A stretch of 64,000 bases of DNA from CAG-882 sp050874385 (GTDB lineage: Bacteria; Bacillota; Clostridia; Lachnospirales; Lachnospiraceae). Positions 44,943-52,882 of the stretch are shown piece after piece. Position 1 is the first letter of the stretch; the number at the start of each line of letters is the position of its first letter. The translations under genes and the position numbers were made by a program. The notes beneath the pieces are model-generated. The model did not search any database. It was not told where the DNA came from and saw nothing but the letters and a program-made list of their open reading frames with translations. Location: positions 78,263 through 142,262 of the forward strand of contig JBNMKO010000001.1 in the NCBI GenBank assembly GCA_050874385.1. The letters run 5' to 3'.

Positions 44943-45534
44943 GGCGAGAAATATTTATTTTCGCTATGACAAAAAACAGCCGTGGGTGCTTGAGGATTGC
45001 AATGTAAAGGTTGAAAAGGGCGAGCGGCTTGCAATTTTTGCGCCGAGCGGTTACGGCAAGTCCACGCTTGCCATGCTTTTATCGGGATACATAAAACCCA
45101 TCAAGGGAGAGATTTTGCTGGATGGCAAGCCGCTTCCGAAAAAAGGTGTGTGCCCTGTGCAGTTAATTTACCAGCACCCCGAAAAAGCGATAAATCCGAG
45201 ATGGAGGCTTAGGCGTGTGCTTGAGGAGAGCGGCAAAATTGATGAGTCTGTAATTCATGCCTTTGGCATTGAGAAAGCTTGGCTTGACAGATTTCCAAGG
45301 GAGCTGTCCGGCGGCGAGCTTCAACGCTTCTGTGTGGCGAGGGCGCTTATGAGCGGCGCAGATTATCTTATCTGTGATGAGATAAGCACGATGTTAGATG
45401 TCATTACGCAGGCGCAGATATGGAATGTTCTTTTGGCGGAGGCGGATAAAAGGAATATGGGAATTATTGCGGTCACGCACAACAGGCATCTTGCCGATAG
45501 GATTGCGACGAGGACGATTGACTTGTCACTGTAG
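44932..45534 (+). CDS. ABC importer ATPase, DppF/NikE type, short
   Basis: A 200-residue ATPase with Walker A A-P-S-G-Y-G-K-S, signature L-S-G-G-E-L-Q-R-F, Walker B Y-L-I-C-D-E-I-S and H-loop T-H-N. It is shorter than DppF/OppF (about 320) and lacks the C-terminal extension, as is usual for NikE-like partners, again leaning to nickel. It completes a heterodimer with the preceding ATPase. Overlapping start indicates translational coupling. Walker B ends Asp-Glu-Ile-Ser in place of DEPT/S, a mild change. Confidence 0.9.
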   Translation: MALEARNIYFRYDKKQPWVLEDCNVKVEKGERLAIFAPSGYGKSTLAMLLSGYIKPIKGEILLDGKPLPKKGVCPVQLIYQHPEKAINPRWRLRRVLEESGKIDESVIHAFGIEKAWLDRFPRELSGGELQRFCVARALMSGADYLICDEISTMLDVITQAQIWNVLLAEADKRNMGIIAVTHNRHLADRIATRTIDLSL

Positions 45535-45647
45535 ATGGCTTTTATGTTTTTGAGCTAATCATTGATTGCAAAATTTGAAAATATTTGATGAATTGAAGGC
45601 AGATTTAATGCCTTTAAGATATCATTGTTTAGAAAGGTGGTTTGTCT

Positions 45648-46307
45648 ATGAAGAGAGCGTATTCGGCATCTATGTATGCAAAGCCCTATGAGAAGTATTG
45701 CAAGGAGAATTTTCCTAATAAAGCGAAAGAAATTTTTGACAGGGCGGAGAAAAATTATATTGAGTTTATGAAGGAAATGCCCGATTTGGGCGAGAATTTG
45801 ATGGCAAAAAATATGCTCGATTGGTTTACAATTATCTCATTTTATGAGGCGAGCGACCACAGACTGGACGGGGATACACTTCTTGTAATCAAGCAACGGG
45901 CTGTGGACAAAATGAGATTTCTGGGAAAAATTGTTGACGGAAATAAGAGTAGGTGGGTTTATAAGCTGTTTGAAAAAACCTATGTAAAATATAATAAAAT
46001 GCTAAAGGAGCATCAAAAAAAGGGTGAATGGATGGACAGCTGGAAGGTGGAGATTAATCCGGATAACCGGACAGAGGGATTTTGTTTTCATCTTGTAGGG
46101 TGTCCTATAGCAAAACATGCCCGGGAACATGGCTATGAAAAACTGCTTCCGTATCTTTGCAGGACTGACCATTTCCTTGCGGATGTAATGCACGCCAGAC
46201 TGATTAGGACGCAGACGGAGGCACTTGGAGGGGAGTGCTGTGACTATTGGTATGTGGGGGATAAAAGTCCTGTGCTCGAACAGTATAAGAATTTGGAAAA
46301 AATATAG
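45648..46307 (+). CDS. L-2-amino-thiazoline-4-carboxylic acid hydrolase-like protein
   Basis: About 219 residues, helical. The C-terminal half has F-H-L-V-G-C-P-I-A-K-H-A-R-E-H-G, C-R-T-D-H-F-L-A-D-V-M-H and G-G-E-C-C-D-Y-W-Y, matching the ATC-hydrolase Pfam family, in which Cys and His residues are conserved. The characterised relative helps convert aminothiazoline carboxylate to cysteine, but most family members are untested and the substrate here is unknown. The ATG at 45648 with AAAGGTGG upstream is preferred to an in-frame TTG at 45642. Confidence 0.75.
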   Translation: MKRAYSASMYAKPYEKYCKENFPNKAKEIFDRAEKNYIEFMKEMPDLGENLMAKNMLDWFTIISFYEASDHRLDGDTLLVIKQRAVDKMRFLGKIVDGNKSRWVYKLFEKTYVKYNKMLKEHQKKGEWMDSWKVEINPDNRTEGFCFHLVGCPIAKHAREHGYEKLLPYLCRTDHFLADVMHARLIRTQTEALGGECCDYWYVGDKSPVLEQYKNLEKI

Positions 46308-46364
46308 GAAAGGTGTATCAAAAATTGCAATATATATTTTACGAAAAGGCAAGGTGATGTTTTT

Positions 46365-46991
46365 ATGTGCGGTAAAAAAATTATCCTCACATCGCATGGC
46401 TTGAACTGTAATATCGGGCGGCAGGCAATTAAAAGGGCTTTGAGAGAATGTGTTGGAGAAAAGTTAGGTGAATTTTTGTCCGATAAGAGCATAATGCTAT
46501 GTACCGTAAAATCGGATGGAATTAATGATTTGCTCCGGAATGAAGCGGTTATGCTTGGTTTTAGTGTTGAAAACGTATTTGTGTGGGATGAATTTGTATC
46601 GAATGAAATAAAAGATAAGTGCGATGAATTTTCTTTCTGCTATGTGAGCGAGGGTGACGCGTTTAAAATTATGCAGATGCTAAAGAAAACAGGGGCGGAT
46701 GCAATTATAAAACATTCTGTGAAAAATGGTGGATTTTATATCGGAGCGAGTGCCGGGGCTATGATTGCGACAAGTTCCATTGAATTTGCCAATGATTTTG
46801 AGCGAAGTTCTGTAAAAATGAACGATTATACCGGGCTTGATATTCTTCCGTCAAAGTTTGGAAAAACGGCGATTATACCACATTACAACAAGGAGGAGTT
46901 CGGGCGTTGGAAAAAGAATACCGCGAAAAATGTGCTTGATGAATATGATTATATTGATTATGTGACGGAGACAGGATATAGAATATATTAG
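46365..46991 (+). CDS. Peptidase S51 (dipeptidase E)-like protein
   Basis: A 208-residue protein of the class I glutamine-amidotransferase-like fold. Y-I-G-A-S-A-G-A-M-I-A holds the nucleophilic serine of S51 peptidases, preceded by V-S-E-G-D-A-F-K-I-M-Q-M-L where the family has 'GGN.F.LL' (the Gly-Gly-Asn part is altered). I-I-P-H-Y fits the histidine region. The family includes aspartyl dipeptidase and cyanophycinase. It follows the ATC-hydrolase-like gene by 57 bases and may share its transcript. Confidence 0.8.
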   Translation: MCGKKIILTSHGLNCNIGRQAIKRALRECVGEKLGEFLSDKSIMLCTVKSDGINDLLRNEAVMLGFSVENVFVWDEFVSNEIKDKCDEFSFCYVSEGDAFKIMQMLKKTGADAIIKHSVKNGGFYIGASAGAMIATSSIEFANDFERSSVKMNDYTGLDILPSKFGKTAIIPHYNKEEFGRWKKNTAKNVLDEYDYIDYVTETGYRIY

Positions 46992-47300
46992 GCTTTCGTT
47001 TAGGCTCGGGCATATTTATATTTTTTGGTTTTGTTTGTTTTTTAAATTATACCGTAATTTGCTTATATTTGGTCATTTGTTGGTAGAATTTTTCGGATAT
47101 TTTGTTAAAATATATTTGTGTTGTAGTAGAGAATGAAAAATAAAAAATCTGTAGCATATACGATGCGGATATAAAAGTATGTTGAGAGAATGATGCAAAT
47201 AATTGATTGCGAAATTAATAAGATGAATAACGGGCATTGTTCGATTATGAAATCGAGTTTCGCAATTAAACGGATGTAAATAAAATTATGGAGGTCTATC
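46992..47300. other. Intergenic region with one inverted repeat
   Basis: ATTGCGAAA (47206-47214) and TTTCGCAAT (47258-47266) form an inverted repeat about 45 bases apart. No gene is seen. T-rich tracts near 47020-47045 may terminate the upstream transcript. Confidence 0.4.
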
Positions 47301-48680
47301 ATGGAACCGATTTTAGTTAATACCGTGGATATTTCTGCGGCAGGAAAAAATTGTAAGGTATTGCTTGGGGACATAAATGGTGACGGGCGCATGGAGCTTG
47401 TGTGTGTGCAGGCAAACGGCGGTACGGACTCGAGATATGTTCCGTTTTATGTGACATGTGTGACGGCATTTGCGCTCACGGGAGAAAAGTTGTGGCAGGT
47501 TGGCACACCTTGGGATGAGCCGGGCGGCTTCGGGGCTGATTTTCCGGCACAGATATATGACATAGACGGCGATGGAAAACTTGAAATCATTGCTGTTATG
47601 GCGGATGATACAGCCGCATTGGATGCGGAGACGGCAGCAAGTGATGTGTGTGGTGGTAGCAACGTATCTGGCATATCAGGTGGCGACAGCGGCATAACAG
47701 AAGGAGAAGGTAATGCTGCCATTGTAAACAAGAACATAGTGGTGATAGATGGTGCGACTGGGCAGATTAAGAGAAAAAAATCGGTTCCGGCTCCGGAGGC
47801 ACATGACTGTATTCTGATTGCAAATCTTTCGGGAAATCCGACGGCGAGAGAGATTATTGTAAAAGATAGATATGAAAATATGTGGGCGCTTGACGAGAAT
47901 TTTGATGTAAAGTGGACACATTCTGGAAATCTTGGACATTTTCCGCTGGTTTACGATATCAATGGCGACGGCAGGGATGAAGTGATGGCAGGATATGATA
48001 TGCTGTCAGCCGACGGCGAAGTGATGTGGTCATGCAAGGATTTGGACGACCATGCAGACTGCCTGTGGATTGGCGATGTGAACGGCGACGGCAAGCTTGA
48101 GATGTGCGTTGGGGGAAGTGTGACATGTCTCTATGACATGGAGGGAAATGAGCTTTGGAGATATGACGGTTCAATAGAGTCACAGCATATCGCGCTTGGA
48201 AAATATATTCCGGGAGCGCCGGGACTTCAGGTGGCTGGTCTTGACAGAATAAGCAGAGGTGACGGCTACAAGGGAATGTGGCATGGTAAGGATGGAATGT
48301 TTTTGCTTGACTGTAATGGCAAGGAATTGTGGAAAGAGGACAGAAAGACCGACGGGTGGCTCACGATTGTGAATACATACCGTAACTGGAATGGAGAGGG
48401 AAAGGACTATATTCTTGCCTACAGGAGAGGCGGCGGGGTGATGCCGGCTCTTTACGACGGTGATATGAATGTGGTTGTCTCATTTCCTACGGATGGCTAT
48501 GTTGTGAGTGCCGATTTATTCGGAAGAAATATTGAGGACACTGTTATTTATGCGGATGGAAAAGCGTGGATTTATTCGGGAACGCAGTACGATTTGACAC
48601 AGAAACCGTCAGGTAGACAGCTTCCGCAGACCGAGAAGCTGTTCCGTTCAACGTTATATCCGGGATGTATATATGAATAA
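47301..48680 (+). CDS. FG-GAP/VCBS-type beta-propeller protein, possibly polysaccharide-lyase related
   Basis: A 459-residue protein without signal peptide. It has at least four calcium-binding propeller repeats of the form D-I-N-G-D-G-R, D-I-D-G-D-G-K-L-E, D-I-N-G-D-G-R-D-E and D-V-N-G-D-G-K-L-E, with K-L-W-Q and E-L-W-R-Y-D motifs between. Such propellers occur in rhamnogalacturonan lyases (PL11 and relatives); D-D-H-A-D-C-L-W-I-G-D-V recalls that family, but I see no firm catalytic signature. Being cytoplasmic and near intracellular glycosidases it may act on pectin oligomers. GGAGG lies nine bases before the ATG. Confidence 0.65.
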   Translation: MEPILVNTVDISAAGKNCKVLLGDINGDGRMELVCVQANGGTDSRYVPFYVTCVTAFALTGEKLWQVGTPWDEPGGFGADFPAQIYDIDGDGKLEIIAVMADDTAALDAETAASDVCGGSNVSGISGGDSGITEGEGNAAIVNKNIVVIDGATGQIKRKKSVPAPEAHDCILIANLSGNPTAREIIVKDRYENMWALDENFDVKWTHSGNLGHFPLVYDINGDGRDEVMAGYDMLSADGEVMWSCKDLDDHADCLWIGDVNGDGKLEMCVGGSVTCLYDMEGNELWRYDGSIESQHIALGKYIPGAPGLQVAGLDRISRGDGYKGMWHGKDGMFLLDCNGKELWKEDRKTDGWLTIVNTYRNWNGEGKDYILAYRRGGGVMPALYDGDMNVVVSFPTDGYVVSADLFGRNIEDTVIYADGKAWIYSGTQYDLTQKPSGRQLPQTEKLFRSTLYPGCIYE

Positions 48681-48703
48681 TTTCTCCTTTTTACATTGAT
48701 TTA

Positions 48704-48868
48704 ATCAAATCAAGTAAGTCCCCTGCTTCAATTGCATACAATAGTTTCTATTGCATGGAACAATAAGCATTGGGTGGGGACTTGCTTGGATACAGGAGGG
48801 GCTTGTCCCCACCTCCTGATAAACTGAGAAGCAGTTATTTGGTTATGAGCAAGTAGCGAAGCGGATTG
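48704..48868 (+). repeat. Dispersed hairpin repeat, copy B
   Basis: Shares AATCAAGTAAGTCCCCTGC, GGGTGGGGACTTGC, AGAAGCAGTTATTTGGTTATG and GCGAAGCGGATTG with the copy at 25908, in the same order. It carries extra interior hairpins (GCTTCAATTGCATACAATAG and ACAGGAGGGG ... CCCACCTCCTG). It lies between the propeller gene and the convergent DUF3592 gene. Confidence 0.78.
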
Positions 48869-48874
48869 TATATC

Positions 48875-49252
48875 CTATTGAAATACCGCTACTAAAAAGC
48901 AGATAACAGCGATTACAAATGACACAACAATTCTGAGAATGGAAAAGCTATATAATTTTTCTGGGTAGAATTTATCATATCGAACTTTTACAGTTGAACC
49001 AATTTGTGAGGTCATAGGCACCTGTATTCTGTTTTGCGATTGATAAATTCTGCCATCAACTTTGTAGGACACGGTTGCCCATTTTGAATTGCGGTTTTTG
49101 GCGGTGTCTGGATTTGGCATTTTGATGGACATAATCGTTCCAACGGTCTGCGCTGTTTTTTTGTGGTTCAAAAAGAATTGAATGACGTTTACAAGTCCAA
49201 AGCACAATGACGCTGCGGTCAAGATATAGAGAAAAATAACTTCATTGTTCAT
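48875..49252 (-). CDS. DUF3592-type membrane protein
   Basis: A 125-residue protein with membrane helices at about 5-27 and 105-124 and a small extracytoplasmic or cytosolic beta domain between (V-G-T-I-M-S-I, W-A-T-V-S-Y-K-V-D-G, G-S-T-V-K-V-R-Y-D). The layout matches DUF3592, which has no known function. AAAGGA precedes the ATG; it starts 12 bases after the ABC permease stop and is the last gene of the GntR/ABC operon. Confidence 0.8.
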   Translation of the reverse strand: MNNEVIFLYILTAASLCFGLVNVIQFFLNHKKTAQTVGTIMSIKMPNPDTAKNRNSKWATVSYKVDGRIYQSQNRIQVPMTSQIGSTVKVRYDKFYPEKLYSFSILRIVVSFVIAVICFLVAVFQ

Positions 49253-49264
49253 GGTTTTGTCCTT

Positions 49265-49906
49265 TCATGCCAACTCGGTTTCGCTGTAAAATTTCATGGA
49301 TAAAGCAACTGATGCAATCAGAATTACACAGGAGAACAATAAAATAATTCCACAGGCAAGTAACGGTGAAAATACTGAAAGAAAATCCAAATTTACACTT
49401 TCCATCTTCATAAGATACGGCAAAGTAAACGGTGAAGCCATTACCACTACAGTAAATCCAAACTTTGTTTTTTCGTAGCCCAATTTATACTGTATCGGAA
49501 GATACACGCCAATAAATACAGATGTGACAAGAAGCATGAAGAAAAACATTGTTATATTTACTGTTCCCAAATCAGGGATAATTAGAGTTTCAACAGCGTA
49601 TATAATGCAGCAAGCCACATAAATTGCCATACAGAAAATGTATTTTGATAACACCATCATTTTACGAGAAAATGGGGTCGTGCATAGAAGTGTTGCGGCT
49701 TTTGGAAATTGGTATTCTTTCAGCGATACATATTGTAACAGTATAAAAACACAGAAAATTACGGATAAAATAAAACCTAATTTTCCGGTGTATTCCGGGG
49801 CGCGCCAAAGCATAAAAGGCGGGATAAAAACCGCGGCAGCAAGCATAATAAACACATATTTTTTTATAATTAAAAAATCCTTTTTAATCAAATTTAATAT
49901 CATCAT
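49265..49906 (-). CDS. ABC-2 type exporter permease
   Basis: A 213-residue protein with six predicted membrane helices and the start L-I-K-K-D-F-L-I-I-K-K-Y typical of ABC2_membrane_5 permeases. The motif Y-Q-F-P-K-A-A-T-L-L-C-T-T-P-F-S-R is characteristic. It pairs with the ATPase encoded two bases upstream. The substrate is unknown; such YtrA-linked systems respond to cell-wall antibiotics or peptides in other Firmicutes. Confidence 0.9.
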   Translation of the reverse strand: MMILNLIKKDFLIIKKYVFIMLAAAVFIPPFMLWRAPEYTGKLGFILSVIFCVFILLQYVSLKEYQFPKAATLLCTTPFSRKMMVLSKYIFCMAIYVACCIIYAVETLIIPDLGTVNITMFFFMLLVTSVFIGVYLPIQYKLGYEKTKFGFTVVVMASPFTLPYLMKMESVNLDFLSVFSPLLACGIILLFSCVILIASVALSMKFYSETELA

Positions 49907-49908
49907 TT

Positions 49909-50763
49909 TTAGATTCCTCCTAAATTGGCGAGCATGATATCTTCTATTGAGGCGCGTTCAACAATAGCATCTGAAAGAATAGATTGCACTTTCGGTGCGT
50001 TTTTGGTAATGGCTGTAAATCCAAAATCTGTTTCGGTAACACTCAAAAAGAGTTTTCGCACATCATCGGTCAGCGACTTTACATCGCCTTTGACAATTCT
50101 GTAATTGTCAAGCAGAACATCTTTGTCCTCCTGAAAAATAATGCGTCCATTGTCAATCATAATGAGCATATCGGCAATCTTGTCAAGGTCAGATGTGATA
50201 TGGGTTGAGAAAAGAACTCCCTTGCCACCATTTTCCATGTAATCGGTCAGGACTTTCAATATCTGGCTTCTGATTAGAGGGTCAAGCCCGCTCGTCGGTT
50301 CGTCCATAATCAAAAGTTCTGCATTATGGGAGAGAGCTAACGCGAGAGCATATTTCATCTTCATGCCTTTAGAAAGAGTATTTATTTTCTGTCTCATATC
50401 AAGAGAAAACATATCCATATAGCGTTTAAAATCATGTTCAGACCATGTTGTATACGCGGACGAAATAATGCTTTTCATTTCCGCCAAGGAAAGCTCATCA
50501 TAAAAGCAACCGTCATCTAACACAACTCCAATACGATTTTTAATCTGCTTCTCATTTTTTTCCATATCAAGTCCAAAAATCTGAACATTGCCGGAAGTTT
50601 TTTTCGTCAGTCCTAAAATAGTGCGCAATGTTGTAGTTTTTCCTGCGCCATTGACACCAACAAATCCTGTTATACACCCTTCCGGCAAGGAAAAAGTCAC
50701 ATCTGTCACCGAAAAATTTTTATACGATTTGTTCAAATTCTCTACTTTTAAAATATCGTTCAT
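49909..50763 (-). CDS. ABC exporter ATPase
   Basis: About 284 residues: Walker A G-V-N-G-A-G-K-T, Q-loop region, signature reduced to T-L-S-K-G-M-K-M-K (LSKGM in place of LSGGQ, common in this subgroup), Walker B L-L-I-M-D-E-P-T and H-loop S-T-H. The ATG at 50763 is fixed by GGAGG upstream; the longer frame from 50799 would cover this site. Part of the GntR/ABC operon. Confidence 0.92.
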   Translation of the reverse strand: MNDILKVENLNKSYKNFSVTDVTFSLPEGCITGFVGVNGAGKTTTLRTILGLTKKTSGNVQIFGLDMEKNEKQIKNRIGVVLDDGCFYDELSLAEMKSIISSAYTTWSEHDFKRYMDMFSLDMRQKINTLSKGMKMKYALALALSHNAELLIMDEPTSGLDPLIRSQILKVLTDYMENGGKGVLFSTHITSDLDKIADMLIMIDNGRIIFQEDKDVLLDNYRIVKGDVKSLTDDVRKLFLSVTETDFGFTAITKNAPKVQSILSDAIVERASIEDIMLANLGGI

Positions 50764-50825
50764 AGTAATCCTCCATGTCACCGCTTTGTAGTGACTCAAA
50801 TGCTAATGAAAAAGCTCTTTTCAAA

Positions 50826-51200
50826 CTAGTCCTCATCGTAAAGAATATCCATCATGGCATTGAGTTCTTCCTTACTGATTTTCAGTGATTTTGCCGTCTG
50901 TATCACATCAAGCATTTTTTGTTCCACAAGCCGGCGCTTAGAGTCCCTCAACAATTCCAGATTGCTTGTTGATACAAAAGTACCTATTCCTATCTGACTT
51001 GTGACAAATCCCTCCTGTTCCAATTCATCGTAAACCCTCCTGATGGTTAAAACGCTGACTTTCAAGTCATTGGCAAATGCGCGGATGGAGGGTAGTGCGT
51101 CTCCCTCAACCAATTCTTCTTTTAATATAGCGTCCTTTATTTGGTCTTTGATTTGCTGGTACAAAGGGCTGTCAGAATTGTTTGAAATTAATATTTTCAA
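50826..51200 (-). CDS. GntR-family regulator, YtrA subfamily
   Basis: A 124-residue protein with an N-terminal winged helix (P-L-Y-Q-Q-I-K-D-Q-I, then L-P-S-I-R-A-F-A-N-D-L, V-S-V-L-T-I-R-R-V-Y-D-E-L and G-I-G-T-F-V) and a short C-terminal helical dimerisation part, typical of YtrA. The start is TTG at 51200 with GGGAG seven bases before it. It is the first gene of the operon and probably represses it through the operator between the -35 and -10 boxes. Confidence 0.92.
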   Translation of the reverse strand: MKILISNNSDSPLYQQIKDQIKDAILKEELVEGDALPSIRAFANDLKVSVLTIRRVYDELEQEGFVTSQIGIGTFVSTSNLELLRDSKRRLVEQKMLDVIQTAKSLKISKEELNAMMDILYDED

Positions 51201-51220
51201 AATTTCTCTCCCTTCTTTTT

Positions 51221-51271
51221 AGTGTGATGTTTACATATACACAGTATAAACACTATACACTTAACTGTCAA
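51221..51271 (-). promoter_or_regulatory. Sigma-A promoter and probable YtrA-type operator
   Basis: On the minus strand TTGACA (51271-51266), exactly 17 bases, then TATACT (51248-51243). The spacer and flanks hold repeated AGTGTATA/GTGTATAT motifs (AGTGTATAGTG and CTGTGTATATG), the kind of AT-rich half-sites used by YtrA regulators. The first gene product would thus control its own operon. Confidence 0.8.
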
Positions 51272-51475
51272 TAGACAAGTGAATAATTATTTTTCATTAT
51301 TTAGCATTATCAAGGGAGTTCTACGCTTCTATTATGTAGTTTTTTTGGAGACAGTGTTTTCTGATAATATGTGATGATAGCAGCAAGAGTATTATGAGCA
51401 GATATCAAATATTCGATTGGGTAATATCAGAAATCGGAAAAGAATTTTATGACAATATCGTGTGATAGTATGTAT
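51272..51475. other. Intergenic region without supported gene
   Basis: A 23-codon frame from an ATG near 51391 has no binding site and is not called. Nothing else seen. Confidence 0.4.
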
Positions 51476-51516
51476 AAAAAAGCGGTGTTCCTGTTTGGAA
51501 ATTCAGAAACACCGCA
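51476..51516 (-). terminator. Intrinsic terminator of azlCD
   Basis: On the minus strand the stem GCGGTGTT(T)CTG / CAG(G)AACACCGC is followed by TTTTTT. It lies just after the azlD stop. Confidence 0.85.
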
Positions 51517-51535
51517 TCTATTGCCAATATATATT

Positions 51536-51844
51536 TTATTTCAGTAATTCCACCAAAAACACAGCCGCACATGCCGCGACGGCGACGGTGGTAAGTCCTT
51601 TGCCTTTTAGTGCGAGTACGACTGCCACCGCAAGTCCCGCGGCGGCTCCCATCCACCAGTTGGTTGCATAGAATATGGCGGGTATGGTCATTGCAGTTAG
51701 AACCGCATACGGTATGTAATACAAAAAAGAGCGTATAAAACGGTTGTTAATCTTTTGCTTTATAGCGACAAATGGTATCACGCGGATTAGGTATGTCGAG
51801 CCAGCGAGTATAAGTAAATATATGAAAAAAATTTTATTGTCCAT
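51536..51844 (-). CDS. azlD: AzlD branched-chain amino acid exporter subunit
   Basis: A 102-residue protein with three or four membrane helices; T-Y-L-I-R-V-I-P-F-V near the N-terminus and Y-Y-I-P-Y-A-V-L-T-A-M-T-I-P are typical of AzlD. It forms the small subunit of the AzlCD exporter of branched-chain amino acids and analogues. It overlaps azlC by 11 bases, so it is translationally coupled. Confidence 0.92.
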   Translation of the reverse strand: MDNKIFFIYLLILAGSTYLIRVIPFVAIKQKINNRFIRSFLYYIPYAVLTAMTIPAIFYATNWWMGAAAGLAVAVVLALKGKGLTTVAVAACAAVFLVELLK

Positions 51845-52538
51845 TATCTAAATCCTCCTCAATCGGGAAAAGAACTGAGCCGACGACAGCCGCTACGATA
51901 GCGACTATTGTTATGGTTATTCCGCTTGATATTTTTGAGAGAAAAGGTATGTAGTAAAATGCGCAGCTAAGTAATATTGCCAAAATCACGACTATAGTTA
52001 CAGGTCGTGATTTTTTCATTTCAGGCACAACTATCGCCACGAACATTCCATAAATGGCAAGGCTTAACGCGCTCATAAGGCGGTCAGGGAGCACACTTCC
52101 AAGGATTGCGCCTAAAAGTGTTCCGACAGCCCAACCAAAGTACGGCAAAGTGGCAAGTCCGGCAAAGAAACTGCGGCTTACTTTTTCCTCCTGTGTCGCC
52201 ACCGCAAAAATCTCGTCCGTCATCATAAATCCGAGAAGCCACCGCGACAAGCCTCTAAAGCGCTCGTCCGCTTTCTGTCCAACGGAAATCGACATAAAGG
52301 AATAGCGTATATTTATTGTAATTTGAGATATTAGCATCTGAAAATATTGTCCGGGGTGCATCATTATGCCGATGCCTGCAAACTGTCCGGCGGATGTCAC
52401 GGTGGTCATTGAGATGATGAGTGCCTGCCACCACGAAAGTCCGTATGAAACTGCGATAATTCCAAAAGTAAATGAGACTGAAAGGTAGCCGAGTGCTATG
52501 GGTATGCCCGCTTTCAGTCCGCGTGTGTAATTGTTCAT
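51834..52538 (-). CDS. azlC: AzlC branched-chain amino acid exporter subunit
   Basis: A 234-residue protein with five to six helices and the AzlC features G-I-P-I-A-L-G-Y-L-S-V-S-F-T-F-G, S-A-G-Q-F-A-G, I-N-I-R-Y-S-F-M-S-I-S and T-D-E-I-F-A. AAGAAGG lies six bases before the ATG. First gene of the azlCD unit; no regulator such as AzlB is adjacent. Confidence 0.93.
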   Translation of the reverse strand: MNNYTRGLKAGIPIALGYLSVSFTFGIIAVSYGLSWWQALIISMTTVTSAGQFAGIGIMMHPGQYFQMLISQITINIRYSFMSISVGQKADERFRGLSRWLLGFMMTDEIFAVATQEEKVSRSFFAGLATLPYFGWAVGTLLGAILGSVLPDRLMSALSLAIYGMFVAIVVPEMKKSRPVTIVVILAILLSCAFYYIPFLSKISSGITITIVAIVAAVVGSVLFPIEEDLDNGQ

Positions 52539-52882
52539 TTGTAAGCCTTCTTGATAATTTATTTTATATATTAAAAATCTTAAATGTCATTGTTTCATTT
52601 TGCCACTATGATGCATGAATGTCAATGCCGCGCGGAAAATCAATCAGTAAGTTTATACCTCTTTATACCATCTGTAATCTTATTTTGAGGCATAATATTT
52701 TAAATTAATATATGGAAAAATTATACTAAATTTGATATTATATGAGATATATGGTGTGCAATAAAATCGAGCAAGACAAAATCAGGGAAGGTTGCTGGTT
52801 TACCACTAAATATCAAGAAAGTATATCATTTTTATTTACTGGGGCAATAAGTAGAAAAAAATACATATTGGGAGGATGACAA
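52539..52882. other. Divergent intergenic region between azlC and GH3 gene
   Basis: No RNA gene or repeat is seen. The DNA is AT-rich apart from GCCGCGCGG near 52627. TTGGGAGG at the right end is the binding site for the GH3 gene. Confidence 0.4.
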
